A stretch of 35,208 bases of DNA from positions 1 through 35,208 of the forward strand of contig DOSU01000066.1 of the NCBI GenBank assembly GCA_003513895.1, written 5' to 3'. The translations under genes and the position numbers were made by a program. How positions within the stretch are numbered: position 1 is the first letter of the stretch; every line of letters starts with the position of its first letter. Origin of the DNA: Rikenellaceae bacterium (GTDB taxonomy: Bacteria > Bacteroidota > Bacteroidia > Bacteroidales > UBA932). The notes under the pieces are model-generated. The model worked only from the letters and a program-made list of their open reading frames with translations. It ran no database searches and was not told the DNA's origin. Positions 1-8,830 of this stretch are shown one piece after another.

Positions 1-100
1 GAGGACGCACAAGCCCGAAGCAATTAGGTGGCAGTGGATAAATGGCAATAATTAAACACAACTCGCTGCCGGAGAGTCGGTGATAGTCATTTTTTAAATA
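1..100. other. left flank, no gene assigned
   Basis: Several short open frames run in from the window edge and stop at positions 25-27, 39-41 and 53-55 on the plus strand. Any of them could be the tail of an upstream gene, but none gives a recognisable protein end. A short GGCAG...CTGCC pairing is possible between 30-34 and 66-70, without a T tract. I see no tRNA or other RNA gene here. Confidence 0.3.
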
Positions 101-131
101 ATTGTTAATGGCAAAGAAAATTGTAAATTTG
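101..131 (+). promoter_or_regulatory. Bacteroides-type promoter of the histidine kinase
   Basis: TAAATTTG at 124-131 fits the Bacteroidetes -7 consensus TAnnTTTG exactly. ATTG at 101-104 lies 19 bases upstream as the -33 element. Transcription would start near 135, giving a leader of about 37 bases before the ATG at 172. A ten-base palindrome, TTGTGCACAA (132-141), covers the predicted start site and could be an operator. The call rests on consensus and spacing only. Confidence 0.65.
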
Positions 132-171
132 TTGTGCACAAACAGCAATAAATTTTAACGAAGTAAATACC

Positions 172-2313
172 ATGATACTTGGCATAATACAAAATATAGC
201 CATCCTTCTGGCACTTTCAATGCTTCATTCTCTTTTTAGCAGAAAATCAAACTTACACTACAACGGGATTAAGGAAATTATACTCGGAGTAGTTCTCGGA
301 TTTGTTGGAGTTTTACTAATGATGTCTCCCTGGACATTTATGCCCGGGATTACCTTTGACACAAGAACCGTTCTCCTCTCTGTTTCAGGTCTTATTATAG
401 GAGTTATCCCCACCATTATTGCGATGGCTACAACTGCACTTTACAGAATATATCTTGCAGGCGATGGTTTGCTAATGGGTGTGGCAACGATACTGGTTTC
501 CGGAACAATAGGGATGTTATGGGCATACCTTCGTCCCGAGTGGAGAAGAAAAAATTACAAGCTGGAAATATATTTGATGGGGGTATTGACTCACATTGGG
601 ATGTTGCTTTGCGCATTTTTGCTGCCTCCTGCCCTTCGTGTCGAAACTATTAAAAACATAGCTTTCACAGTACTTTGGATTTACCCAGTTGGAGTTCTTT
701 TGCTTGGAATAGTACTCACATCTAACAAAAAAAGGCTGGAAGATGAGAACAAATTCAGGGAAGCCGTAGAGCGCCGTACATCATTTTTTAATGCCAGCAG
801 GGACATGATGTTCATTAAGGACGAGAAGTTCCGTTACATACTTGTCAATGACGCAATCTGTAAATTTTTCGGGAAAACGAAAGAAGAAATAATTGGGAAA
901 AGCGATCAAGATCTTATTCCACAAACTCCTCTTGACGACGTTCTTGAGTCGGATCTAAAGGTATTGAACGAAGGAGTTACAATTACCCTTCAAGAAAAAA
1001 TTGGTGACAAAATTTATGAAGCAACAAAATTCCCTACTAAACTGGAAGATGAATCTTATGGAATCGGAGGAATTGTTAGGGATTTAACTGCTGTAATCAA
1101 GAAAAATAAAATTCAGGAAGCGATTCTGAATATATCCAGGAGTTCACTTTCCGATGTTGATTTCAAGAGTTTCCTCAAACAGGTACACATTCAGCTAAGT
1201 AAAGTCATCCCTGTTAAGAACATATACATTGCCCTATATCATAAAGATTGCGACATGTATAGTTTCCCATATTACGCAGATGAGTATGACGAATTAGAAG
1301 AAAATGCCATGGAGGTACTGCATGGTTCTCTCACCGATTATGTAAGAAGAACAGGAAAAAGTGCATTTGTCACGGACGAATTTGCAAAGAAGCTCAAATC
1401 GGACGACATTATTTTCGTTCCATACGGCACAAGTTCTCCGCTATGGCTTGGTTCCCCACTATTCGACTCTGAATTCAAAGAAGTTATTGGAGTCATTGCC
1501 ATTCAGGAATATGAAGACAGCAATATTTATACTCCTGAGGATCTTGACCTTTTGGAGATATTTGCAAACAACATCGGAATATTTATTGAAAGGGTCAAAA
1601 ACATTGAATCCTTGAAAGATGCAAAACTAAAAGCAGAAGAAAGTAATCGTTTAAAAACTGCTTTCCTTGCAAACATGAGTCATGAAATCCGGACACCTAT
1701 GAATGGGATTATGGGTTTCGCAAACATTCTGCTCGATGAGGTTACGGACGATTCCCATAAAGAGTACCTTACTATTATCAAAAAGAGCGCAGACAGGCTT
1801 CTTGCAACAATCAACGATGTTCTTGATATTTCCCGAATCGAAGCCGGGCTGGTAGCAATTCAAAAGACCGAGTTTGACATAAATGAATTGTTTCAGGACC
1901 TGTTTACTTTCTTTAACGGAAGTGCTCACGATATTGAGATAAAACTCTCCATAAACACAACTTCTCCCCTGTTAATTGAATCCGACAAGGTAAAACTTCA
2001 GCAGATACTAACTAATCTCATTGGCAACGCCATTAAGTTTACTAAAGAAGGATATGTAGAGTTTGGTTTTAAAAAACATGAAACCAACCTTGTTATTTAT
2101 GTCAAAGATACCGGAATGGGAATTGACAAGGAGTTTCACAAATCAATTTTTGAAAGATTTGTTCAGGCAGACTCCAGTCGAATTCGTGAGTTTGAAGGAA
2201 GCGGACTTGGACTGGCTATTTCAAAATTGTACACCGATCTTTTAGGCGGGAAAATCTGGTTAGAATCTGAAATTAATATTGGAACAACTTTTTTCGTTCA
2301 TCTCCCGCTTTAA
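172..2313 (+). CDS. membrane sensor histidine kinase (5TM-LYT / PAS / GAF / HisKA / HATPase)
   Basis: This is an inner-membrane sensor kinase of 713 residues. About residues 1-190 hold several hydrophobic helices resembling the 5TM-5TMR_LYT sensor of LytS-like proteins. A PAS domain (about 200-320) and a GAF domain (about 340-480) follow. The HisKA H-box MSHEIRTP carries the phospho-acceptor His504. The HATPase domain shows an N box with NLIGNAIKFT, then DTGMGI, FERF and GSGLGL. All catalytic motifs look intact, so it should autophosphorylate. There is no receiver domain and no response regulator gene beside it, so it is an orphan kinase whose partner and ligand are unknown. It has its own promoter and appears monocistronic, facing the next gene across a shared hairpin. 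Family assignment is firm; the LYT sensor call is by pattern. Confidence 0.93.
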   Translation: MILGIIQNIAILLALSMLHSLFSRKSNLHYNGIKEIILGVVLGFVGVLLMMSPWTFMPGITFDTRTVLLSVSGLIIGVIPTIIAMATTALYRIYLAGDGLLMGVATILVSGTIGMLWAYLRPEWRRKNYKLEIYLMGVLTHIGMLLCAFLLPPALRVETIKNIAFTVLWIYPVGVLLLGIVLTSNKKRLEDENKFREAVERRTSFFNASRDMMFIKDEKFRYILVNDAICKFFGKTKEEIIGKSDQDLIPQTPLDDVLESDLKVLNEGVTITLQEKIGDKIYEATKFPTKLEDESYGIGGIVRDLTAVIKKNKIQEAILNISRSSLSDVDFKSFLKQVHIQLSKVIPVKNIYIALYHKDCDMYSFPYYADEYDELEENAMEVLHGSLTDYVRRTGKSAFVTDEFAKKLKSDDIIFVPYGTSSPLWLGSPLFDSEFKEVIGVIAIQEYEDSNIYTPEDLDLLEIFANNIGIFIERVKNIESLKDAKLKAEESNRLKTAFLANMSHEIRTPMNGIMGFANILLDEVTDDSHKEYLTIIKKSADRLLATINDVLDISRIEAGLVAIQKTEFDINELFQDLFTFFNGSAHDIEIKLSINTTSPLLIESDKVKLQQILTNLIGNAIKFTKEGYVEFGFKKHETNLVIYVKDTGMGIDKEFHKSIFERFVQADSSRIREFEGSGLGLAISKLYTDLLGGKIWLESEINIGTTFFVHLPL

Positions 2314-2331
2314 TTTCCGTCTAAGAATAAA

Positions 2332-2359
2332 AAGAGGCGCTTATTATTAAGCGCCTCTT
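2332..2359 (-). terminator. strong hairpin terminator between convergent genes
   Basis: A perfect 12-bp stem (AAGAGGCGCTTA, 2332-2343, with its complement at 2348-2359) closes a 4-base loop. On the minus strand it is followed by a T-rich run (complement of 2324-2331), so it best ends the DUF2202 gene. As the stem is symmetrical it may also stop transcripts of the kinase arriving from the plus strand. Confidence 0.8.
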
Positions 2360-2381
2360 GAAAACCATTATTATAACTTAC

Positions 2382-3269
2382 TTATTTACCTCCTCTGTAG
2401 CCTTTACCTACATTTCCCTGTTTGTTTTGTGAGCCCGAAGCAGTACCATTCGAAGATGAGTTACAGTTACCCTGGCTGTTAACAGATCCTTTTTTTTGTC
2501 CGTTACCTCCCAGTTTATTGCCACTGTTTGCTGTTGATCCATTATTTTTACTCATGTATCTTTTGCCTTGTTCAAAGCCAATTGCAATTACTGCCCTGTA
2601 TTGCTCCTGAGTCATAAGTGCGGGCGCATATGTTCCCCCTAGTGCTGTAATTTGTCTTATTGCAGCTTTAAAATGATTTGCAGATGCCTTTGCAAGGTTT
2701 TCAATAACTATTTTAATATTAGGATTAACAATAGTTTTTAAAACTTCGCCATATTCAACGATATTTGATTCTTCAAGAAATGCCATTACCTTAAAAGCCT
2801 CAAGTTCCGGAGTCCCTTTCAATAAAAGAGAGTCATATAACTTCTGGCGAATTGCATCTTCAAATTTGCCATTATCACTCAATGCCGGATAATCTATTTC
2901 ATAATAGTCAAAGAGTCTTTCAGTCGCCTTGATGTGATTATCCTCTGCTTTACCAATATTTTCAAATGGCTTTAGACCGAATTTTTGGAAAAAAGAAAAG
3001 TACAAATCTCTGGCAACTTTTTCGTCTTCTCTAACGGCAAAGATAAACTCAATTTCGTCGGCAGTAAGATCGGCAGTAGAGTCAAATGCTGGAGTAACTC
3101 CTGCAAGAGCAAAGGTTGTTGCCCCATCACTTTTAACCTCAATAATATCAACAGGTGTTCCGGGAACTACCAATTCAGAAGTATTAGGGTTTGTTTCCTT
3201 TGAGCAGGATGCAAGAGAGAGCGATATTGCACAAATCGCAACTAGAGTTCTAACATAATTTGTTTTCAT
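2382..3269 (-). CDS. DUF2202 ferritin-like lipoprotein
   Basis: The 295-residue product begins with a lipoprotein signal ending in LASC (Cys22), so it is probably lipidated and anchored in the envelope. About residues 68-240 match the DUF2202 ferritin-like fold. REDEKVARD (residues 80-88), KAEDNH (Glu109, His112), a glutamate pair at 166-167 and His199 are spaced like the carboxylate and histidine ligands of a di-metal four-helix bundle. The last 55 residues are a low-complexity tail rich in Gly, Asn, Ser and Gln with one Cys. The gene follows the TonB receptor after 75 bases with no terminator or good promoter in between, so it is probably the last gene of the sigma-FecR-receptor operon. Metal binding is inferred from the family fold; the substrate is unknown. 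Confidence 0.82.
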   Translation of the reverse strand: MKTNYVRTLVAICAISLSLASCSKETNPNTSELVVPGTPVDIIEVKSDGATTFALAGVTPAFDSTADLTADEIEFIFAVREDEKVARDLYFSFFQKFGLKPFENIGKAEDNHIKATERLFDYYEIDYPALSDNGKFEDAIRQKLYDSLLLKGTPELEAFKVMAFLEESNIVEYGEVLKTIVNPNIKIVIENLAKASANHFKAAIRQITALGGTYAPALMTQEQYRAVIAIGFEQGKRYMSKNNGSTANSGNKLGGNGQKKGSVNSQGNCNSSSNGTASGSQNKQGNVGKGYRGGK

Positions 3270-3344
3270 GATATCAATTATTTATTTTTAAATCTATAAC
3301 TCTATACCGCTTATATCTGGCTAAACCCTACTTTCTATCGAAAA

Positions 3345-5786
3345 TTACAAATCAATCTCAAGGTAGAGTGTAGGAGTAAATGGAATTGATTCCGAATAAA
3401 GGTTTAAAAACATGTTTTGGCCTGCCTTGTTTGGCGATGGAAGAATGTCGAGTGTCTTGGCATTTGAAGTGTTGAAAACATTTAAAACAGACAGACCGGT
3501 TCTGAATTTTGATTTTTTGATTTTAAAAGAATAAGTAGCCGAAACATCAAATCTGGAATAAACCTCCCCTCCCAAATTTGAATAACGCCCAATTCCAAAT
3601 GAGTTCAAATATCCACTCCCGTAAACAAAGGATGCAGAAAAAAAGAAAGGGTTTAAGTTCAATAGAGCCCCGAGCTTTATTTCTAATGGATTAGAACTTC
3701 TGGTTCTCTCGAGTTTAGTATCGTAAGTTTCTGTCATCTTTGCCAGACTGAAAGCCCCGAAAACCTGACTCCCCTTTTTCTCCCATTTTAAAAACAAATC
3801 GGCTCCGGCAATGTCCGATTGCCCGTTTTCGACAGCAGTAGTGTTGCCGCTTCTGATTATCTGAGTCAGTCCCTTGTTGTTCTTGTTAAAACCCTCCAGA
3901 GATATTAGCCATTCCTTACTCGAATACGAAAAAGAGATAATTGAATGAATCGAGTTCATCACTGGATAATTTTCTTTTCCAAGTACTTTCCAAATTAGAG
4001 CCGGTGCAATTTTATCATAAATTATTGGAACCTTTCCAAAAAACTGATTGTAAATACCCCATGAAGCGCCTAAAGATAAATTCTCAAGCAAATTATACTT
4101 TAAAGAAAACCTTGGCTGTAAATAGAGTTTTTGATTATAGACATCTCCTCTTAATCCCAAATGGAGCGAGAGTTTTCTCAGATTTATATTGTCGTTGATG
4201 TAAAAATTAAACTTGTTTTCTTTTGATGTTGAATCATTAAAAACATCGGAAAAATTATCGGCACCAATACCTGCCTCAATATTGTTTATTGACAAAACAG
4301 TGAACGAATGGCGAATTTTTACGCCTGTTTCAGTCCCGATGTTGTCTGTGTCAATGGTGTAATAATTCTCCTTGTTTAGCCTTACTGCTTTTGAACTATT
4401 GTTATCCAATGCAGAATATTTAAAATTGATACCGGAAGATGAACCATCTTTCCAGTTTTTGTCAAAGCCGGCAGAAGCACTTATTTGATTGTTCAGTTCA
4501 AATGCATCAAGACTAAATTCTTCACCCGAAATTGAATATTTAAATTTGTCCGAAGCACCGTAAAGAGAAATGTAATAACGACTGTTGTCACTTAAATCTC
4601 CTGAGAGTTTCAGATTCGCGTCTCTGAAATTATAATCCGGAGTTATATATATAGATTCCTGATTATTCCCTGGATTGCTACTATTGCCGTTTCCCGAAGT
4701 CTGAATCTCGCCTCTTTTCCCGTATGGGTTCAAAACATTAACGTCATATAAGTCATAATATGTTTGCCTGTATGCTGCCGAAACTGTCGCCCTTTTGCCA
4801 ACTGGTACCGATCCGAAAAGATTTGCAGTCAGGTTATTCAGGTTGAGTTTGAACTCCGGTTTAGTTCTGTTGCCATTAATCCCTACAATCTCGGCTATTC
4901 CTCCCGTTTGATTCCCGTATTGCGGCCCATAACCTCCCTTCATAAGTCGAATCTCTTTTACCATATATGGGTTAATTGAGCTAATCTGTTCATTAAATCC
5001 GCTCATTGAAAACAAACGGCTGCCGTCAAATACAACAGAACTCTCTCCCGGTCTGCTGCCCCATACCGAAAGACCCGATGGTTCTCCTGTGGCTCTTATA
5101 CCCGGCATAAGTCTCAATAAATTAAAGACGGAGTTATCGCCATTACCTGGCAAATATTGAGCAATAGCATGGTTTATTCGGATTACTCCGGACACATCGC
5201 CGATTTGCAACGCCTTGCCAGTTTCATAATCTTCAAAAAGCAGTTCTTTAATTTCGAGACGGGTACTTTTTAGAAAAATAATGCGCCCTGTACCGGGTGA
5301 AAGAGTCGTGTCAACCTGTCGGTAGCCAAGATATCGAAATGAATATCTCAACCCTTCGGAATGTTTTGCCGGGAGCCTGAAATATCCGTTTTCATCCGAT
5401 ATATAAACTCTGTTGTCAAACAGAATATTCGCAAAAGGGAGCCTCTCACCACTCTCTTTATCGGAAATAATACCGCCAATAATATATGCATCGACTTTGG
5501 GAGAAATCACTATTACACCGTTTACTATATTCACGTTTAAGGGAAGTTCTTTCACTAAATACCGGATTGCACTAAGTCCATCTGTAAATGTAGAATCTAC
5601 AGTAACTTTGTATCGGGAAAGTTCTCCCTGATTAAATGACAATGAAAGAGGCGCCTGATCTCTGATAATTATCAGCAAATCACTTAAAGGATACTTTGAG
5701 TATCTCAAACGAAGTTCACCTGCATTGCAAAATGTGCTTAGTGAAACTAAAAAAACAGTTATGGCAGCCTTAAATAAGAATCTCAA
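3345..5786 (-). CDS. TonB-dependent outer-membrane receptor with N-terminal STN signalling domain
   Basis: The 813-residue protein has a signal peptide (about residues 1-22), then a Secretin/TonB short N-terminal (STN) domain (about 28-95), a carboxypeptidase-regulatory-like beta domain (about 100-175), a TonB plug (about 195-300) and a beta-barrel to the C-terminus. An STN domain is how FecA-type receptors report ligand binding to FecR in the periplasm, so this protein should both import a ligand and signal for it. The start is TTG at 5784-5786, one base past the FecR stop. An in-frame stop lies four codons upstream and the next Met is far inside, so TTG is the only sensible start and translation is probably coupled to fecR. 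The ligand is unknown; the neighbouring ferritin-like lipoprotein hints at a metal complex. Confidence 0.9.
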   Translation of the reverse strand: MRFLFKAAITVFLVSLSTFCNAGELRLRYSKYPLSDLLIIIRDQAPLSLSFNQGELSRYKVTVDSTFTDGLSAIRYLVKELPLNVNIVNGVIVISPKVDAYIIGGIISDKESGERLPFANILFDNRVYISDENGYFRLPAKHSEGLRYSFRYLGYRQVDTTLSPGTGRIIFLKSTRLEIKELLFEDYETGKALQIGDVSGVIRINHAIAQYLPGNGDNSVFNLLRLMPGIRATGEPSGLSVWGSRPGESSVVFDGSRLFSMSGFNEQISSINPYMVKEIRLMKGGYGPQYGNQTGGIAEIVGINGNRTKPEFKLNLNNLTANLFGSVPVGKRATVSAAYRQTYYDLYDVNVLNPYGKRGEIQTSGNGNSSNPGNNQESIYITPDYNFRDANLKLSGDLSDNSRYYISLYGASDKFKYSISGEEFSLDAFELNNQISASAGFDKNWKDGSSSGINFKYSALDNNSSKAVRLNKENYYTIDTDNIGTETGVKIRHSFTVLSINNIEAGIGADNFSDVFNDSTSKENKFNFYINDNINLRKLSLHLGLRGDVYNQKLYLQPRFSLKYNLLENLSLGASWGIYNQFFGKVPIIYDKIAPALIWKVLGKENYPVMNSIHSIISFSYSSKEWLISLEGFNKNNKGLTQIIRSGNTTAVENGQSDIAGADLFLKWEKKGSQVFGAFSLAKMTETYDTKLERTRSSNPLEIKLGALLNLNPFFFSASFVYGSGYLNSFGIGRYSNLGGEVYSRFDVSATYSFKIKKSKFRTGLSVLNVFNTSNAKTLDILPSPNKAGQNMFLNLYSESIPFTPTLYLEIDL

Positions 5787-5787
5787 G

Positions 5788-6618
5788 TTATTGACTTACT
5801 AATTTATATCCATTTCCCAATTTCTCCGTACGGAGTCCAAACGGGAGTGATACAATTTCCAATACTTCCTCAATTGTACTCTCTTTAGAGAAATTTCCGG
5901 TATAAATGTAATTATTATTTGCGGCATATTTGATTTCGATATCATATTGCCGCATAACTTCCTCAATCACTTTATTTAACGGTACAGATGTAAAGTAAAA
6001 AACATCATCTTTCCATGAAATTACATTTTCAATTTCAGGCTCTGATATCAATTTTAACTCTCCGTTAATTGCCATCTTAACCCCTTCGTTTTTTTCAAGG
6101 ATTACCCTATTGCCACTCTTAACCTCAACTTTTCCTGTTATACATGTAACCTCAAATTCACCTTCTCTTGAAAAAACATTGAATTTAGTTCCAAGGACTC
6201 TAATATCTCCATTTTTTGTGTTTACTGTAAATTTTGAACCTTTTTCTACTTCAAAATATGCTTCCCCATCCATCTTAACACCTCTGCTTATAAACCAGAT
6301 TAAAGAATTATATGTTAACTTACTTTGTGCATTCAAATTTACTCTCGATCCGTCGGGCAATACGCATGATATGTGTTCACCTCTTAAGGAAACAACATTT
6401 CTCGTAAAAAGCATTGGTAAAAGAGCAATAACAACAACTGCTGCTGCATAATAAAAAGCATATTTTTTTATTGGGGTAAAGTCAAATTTGTTCACTTTGT
6501 CCATAGAAGTGATCTCTTCAAAATGGTCCCGCCAAATCTCTGCACTGCTCCTCACCCATTTTGGTTCAATTTTTATTTTCTCTTTCATCTCCAGATGATT
6601 TAATTTCCTGTTATTCAA
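5788..6618 (-). CDS. FecR-family anti-sigma factor with DUF4974 domain
   Basis: The 276-residue protein has a cytoplasmic N-terminus (about 1-50) expected to bind the sigma factor, one membrane helix (about 52-72, starting YAFYYAAAVVVIALL), a periplasmic FecR domain (about 80-180) and a C-terminal DUF4974 domain (about 205-276) that should contact the receptor's STN domain. It starts one base after the sigma gene stop and ends one base before the receptor start, so the three genes are surely one operon. The family role is to hold or activate the ECF sigma according to the state of the outer-membrane receptor. The start could also be Met11, but the longer form fits the operon spacing. Confidence 0.93.
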   Translation of the reverse strand: MNNRKLNHLEMKEKIKIEPKWVRSSAEIWRDHFEEITSMDKVNKFDFTPIKKYAFYYAAAVVVIALLPMLFTRNVVSLRGEHISCVLPDGSRVNLNAQSKLTYNSLIWFISRGVKMDGEAYFEVEKGSKFTVNTKNGDIRVLGTKFNVFSREGEFEVTCITGKVEVKSGNRVILEKNEGVKMAINGELKLISEPEIENVISWKDDVFYFTSVPLNKVIEEVMRQYDIEIKYAANNNYIYTGNFSKESTIEEVLEIVSLPFGLRTEKLGNGYKLVSQ

Positions 6619-6619
6619 T

Positions 6620-7123
6620 TTACTTCAGTAACTCTCTTCTCAATAATGCAAGCGCAAGGTTCATTCTTTTCTCAATTGCCTTAATACTCACATTTAAACG
6701 CTCTGCAATTTCCGAGTATTTTAGCTCCTCCCCCCTGCTCATTAAAAATGTAGTCCTAATTTTTTCAGGCATTTTAATTAAAACTTCTGAGTATTTCACC
6801 TTTAACTGACCATATTCAATATTCGTTTCCGGTGTACTTTTATATTCTTCTACTATTATGGAATTTGAATAATTTAACTCAACTTTCCTTCTCCTTAACT
6901 TGCTTATAATCATATCAGAAGCCATTTTATAGAGAAGTGCCTTATCTTTAACAGGATCAATGTGCATCGATTTTTCCCAGATGCGTGTAAACAGGTCCTG
7001 TGCAACATCAGAGGCCAACTCGGCGTCCGAACACCGGTAATAGAGAAAGCGCCTGATTGCGTCAAAATGTGTATCAAAAAGCTTTTTAAACTCCGCCTTT
7101 CCCAATTTTCCTTCTTTTAACAT
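6620..7123 (-). CDS. ECF-type RNA polymerase sigma-70 factor
   Basis: The product of 167 residues has the ECF layout: sigma region 2 (about 15-80, with FDAIRRFLYYR and DVAQDLFTRIWE) and region 4 (about 115-165, with KYSEIAERLNVSIKAIEKR as the helix-turn-helix). There is no N-terminal extension. It leads the FecR and STN-receptor genes, the usual arrangement of Bacteroidetes cell-surface signalling systems, and likely transcribes its own operon. No TAnnTTTG promoter is visible in the roughly 40 bases between it and the terminator upstream, which is consistent with a promoter read by an alternative sigma, possibly itself. I cannot tell whether it also controls the susC/susD pair upstream. Confidence 0.92.
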   Translation of the reverse strand: MLKEGKLGKAEFKKLFDTHFDAIRRFLYYRCSDAELASDVAQDLFTRIWEKSMHIDPVKDKALLYKMASDMIISKLRRRKVELNYSNSIIVEEYKSTPETNIEYGQLKVKYSEVLIKMPEKIRTTFLMSRGEELKYSEIAERLNVSIKAIEKRMNLALALLRRELLK

Positions 7124-7163
7124 TATACCGAATTAATAGACTTGAACCCTACTGCTAAGTTAT

Positions 7164-7200
7164 AAAAAAAAGGGGCCGACCAAAAAATGGCCCGCCCCTT
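7164..7200 (-). terminator. intrinsic terminator after the SusC/SusD operon
   Basis: On the minus strand a stem formed by 7194-7200 and 7170-7176 (AAGGGGC with GCCCCTT), continued by an inner GGCC/GGTC helix around an ATTTTTT loop, is followed by eight T residues (complement of 7164-7171). It separates the SusD gene from the sigma gene 40 bases further on. Confidence 0.85.
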
Positions 7201-7221
7201 AAATTAATTAAGTAAGAAATA

Positions 7222-8820
7222 TTATTTTGCCCACCAAAGTTTAGTAGCGTAAGTGTCGCCACCGATGCTGGTAGCAGCAGCCTCTACATTTGCTTTGTTA
7301 AGGGTGTATTCGTTTGAATCATACTTCAGACGAGGAACGATGTCTGTTCCGGTAGGGTTAGCTGTTACAAAAGTAATTGTCCCGTTAGTTTTCTCACCAG
7401 GTTTTACGATTGATTTAGGATAACCGGTTCTGCGGTATTCACTCCATGCTTCAAATCCTTGAGTAAACAGGTGCATATACTTTTGAGTAAGCACAATTTC
7501 TTTCTTGCCCTCTGTTGTAGCTGCATCAAAATTTGCAAGAACGCCATCTATATAATTCTCAACGAGAGTTTCGTATTCAGTTGCACTGTCATAATCATTT
7601 GCAGCATTAACACCCCACTGCTCGAAAGAAGCTCTCAAACCGTCTTCAAATGCACCTCTATCCCAATCGTTTACTTCACTAATCATGAATGAAACAGTTG
7701 CATAATCGAGGAATACACTCCAGAAGCCTGCCTGAATAATCTGTGGAGAAGGTAGTCTGTACAAACTGATAACCTTTGCTGTGTTTGAAGCAACAAATTG
7801 TTTAGTGTCTGCATCGGACATTCCGTAAGGAACTCCCATTGTCCGTCCAACATCGTAATTTGTTGCACCAATATAGATTTTAAACCTTGGGTCTTCAAGT
7901 CCCAAAAATGGGTTTGTGAACCCTTTATCAGTGTCGTTCTCACCACGCAGCAAACCAACAAATTGTTTTGTAAGAGTAAAGTCATTTCTTTTACTTACAA
8001 TAAATCCATTGAACAAAGGTGCTTCGTTAGGTGCACCAGGGCCTGAATACTGAATTAGAGCATTATCGTCGTTGGATTCCATTACGCCTTCGGCTATAAT
8101 AGCTTTAGCAACAGTTTTCCAGTCCGACTTTACGTTAGATTGACGAACAACCAGTCTAAGACGAAGTGAATTGCCAAATTTGATCCATTTGTCAATATCG
8201 CCACCAAACATAACATCCCCCTGAACCCATCCATTGCTGGCTGTTTTCAGAGCGTCAACTGCTGTTTTTGCATCTGCAACAAGTTTTGGGAACAGAGTGC
8301 TTTGTTTGTCATATTTTGGCTGTAGAATCTCCATTATTTGCAAAGCCTCGGTATAAGGTATATCACCAAAAGTTTCGGCAAGAAGTTCAATGGTCCATAT
8401 TTGCATCAGTTTAGATGTCGCAATCTGAACTGCATTATCGCCATAAACAGTCATTGCTGCTTTAGTGTCAGCATTTGTGTTCAGGTTGATAATATCCTGA
8501 AAGTTCTGAAGAATAAAATATGTATTTCTAGAAAATCCGTTAGTAGTTTCCTGCCTGAAGATATATCTGTCTTCGGAGGTGTAGTTTCTCTGACACCAGT
8601 GCTGAGCAGCCAGATTTGACTGACGGCCTGAATACCAAACGTCGAACAGTGTAGATCCAAGCTGCCTTTGACTATATGTCATAATATAAGGAGTAGGAAC
8701 CTGAGTTGTTGAGTTGGGGCTAGAGTTAATTTCGTCAAAGTTTTTGTCACAACCTGTCAATAAAATAGGCAGTGCCAAAAGAGCATAAAATAGTTTTTTT
8801 ATTGTATTCATATATAGCAT
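7222..8820 (-). CDS. SusD/RagB-family surface lipoprotein (SusD-like_2 type)
   Basis: The 532-residue protein carries a lipoprotein signal with lipobox LLTGC (Cys24). The mature N-terminus FDEINSSPN and the early tryptophan-rich segment (FDVWYSGRQSNLAAQHW) are typical of the SusD-like_2 group of substrate-binding lipoproteins that cap a SusC channel. The C-terminal EAWSEYRRTGYPK is the usual conserved SusD/RagB patch. It follows the SusC gene by ten bases and is its obligate partner at the cell surface. No glycoside hydrolase, sulfatase or peptidase lies nearby, so the ligand cannot be read from context; members of this group are not limited to glycans. The start could also be Met4. Confidence 0.94.
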   Translation of the reverse strand: MLYMNTIKKLFYALLALPILLTGCDKNFDEINSSPNSTTQVPTPYIMTYSQRQLGSTLFDVWYSGRQSNLAAQHWCQRNYTSEDRYIFRQETTNGFSRNTYFILQNFQDIINLNTNADTKAAMTVYGDNAVQIATSKLMQIWTIELLAETFGDIPYTEALQIMEILQPKYDKQSTLFPKLVADAKTAVDALKTASNGWVQGDVMFGGDIDKWIKFGNSLRLRLVVRQSNVKSDWKTVAKAIIAEGVMESNDDNALIQYSGPGAPNEAPLFNGFIVSKRNDFTLTKQFVGLLRGENDTDKGFTNPFLGLEDPRFKIYIGATNYDVGRTMGVPYGMSDADTKQFVASNTAKVISLYRLPSPQIIQAGFWSVFLDYATVSFMISEVNDWDRGAFEDGLRASFEQWGVNAANDYDSATEYETLVENYIDGVLANFDAATTEGKKEIVLTQKYMHLFTQGFEAWSEYRRTGYPKSIVKPGEKTNGTITFVTANPTGTDIVPRLKYDSNEYTLNKANVEAAATSIGGDTYATKLWWAK

Positions 8821-8830
8821 CTCCTATTAT

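Noticed and set aside
2..55. Short open frame running in from the left edge and stopping at 53-55
   Set aside because: Only 17 codons are visible, two other frames also run in, and none shows a recognisable protein tail.
1361..1615. Alternative-frame ORF inside the histidine kinase
   Set aside because: It lies wholly within a strong coding region, in another frame, and gives no family-like sequence.
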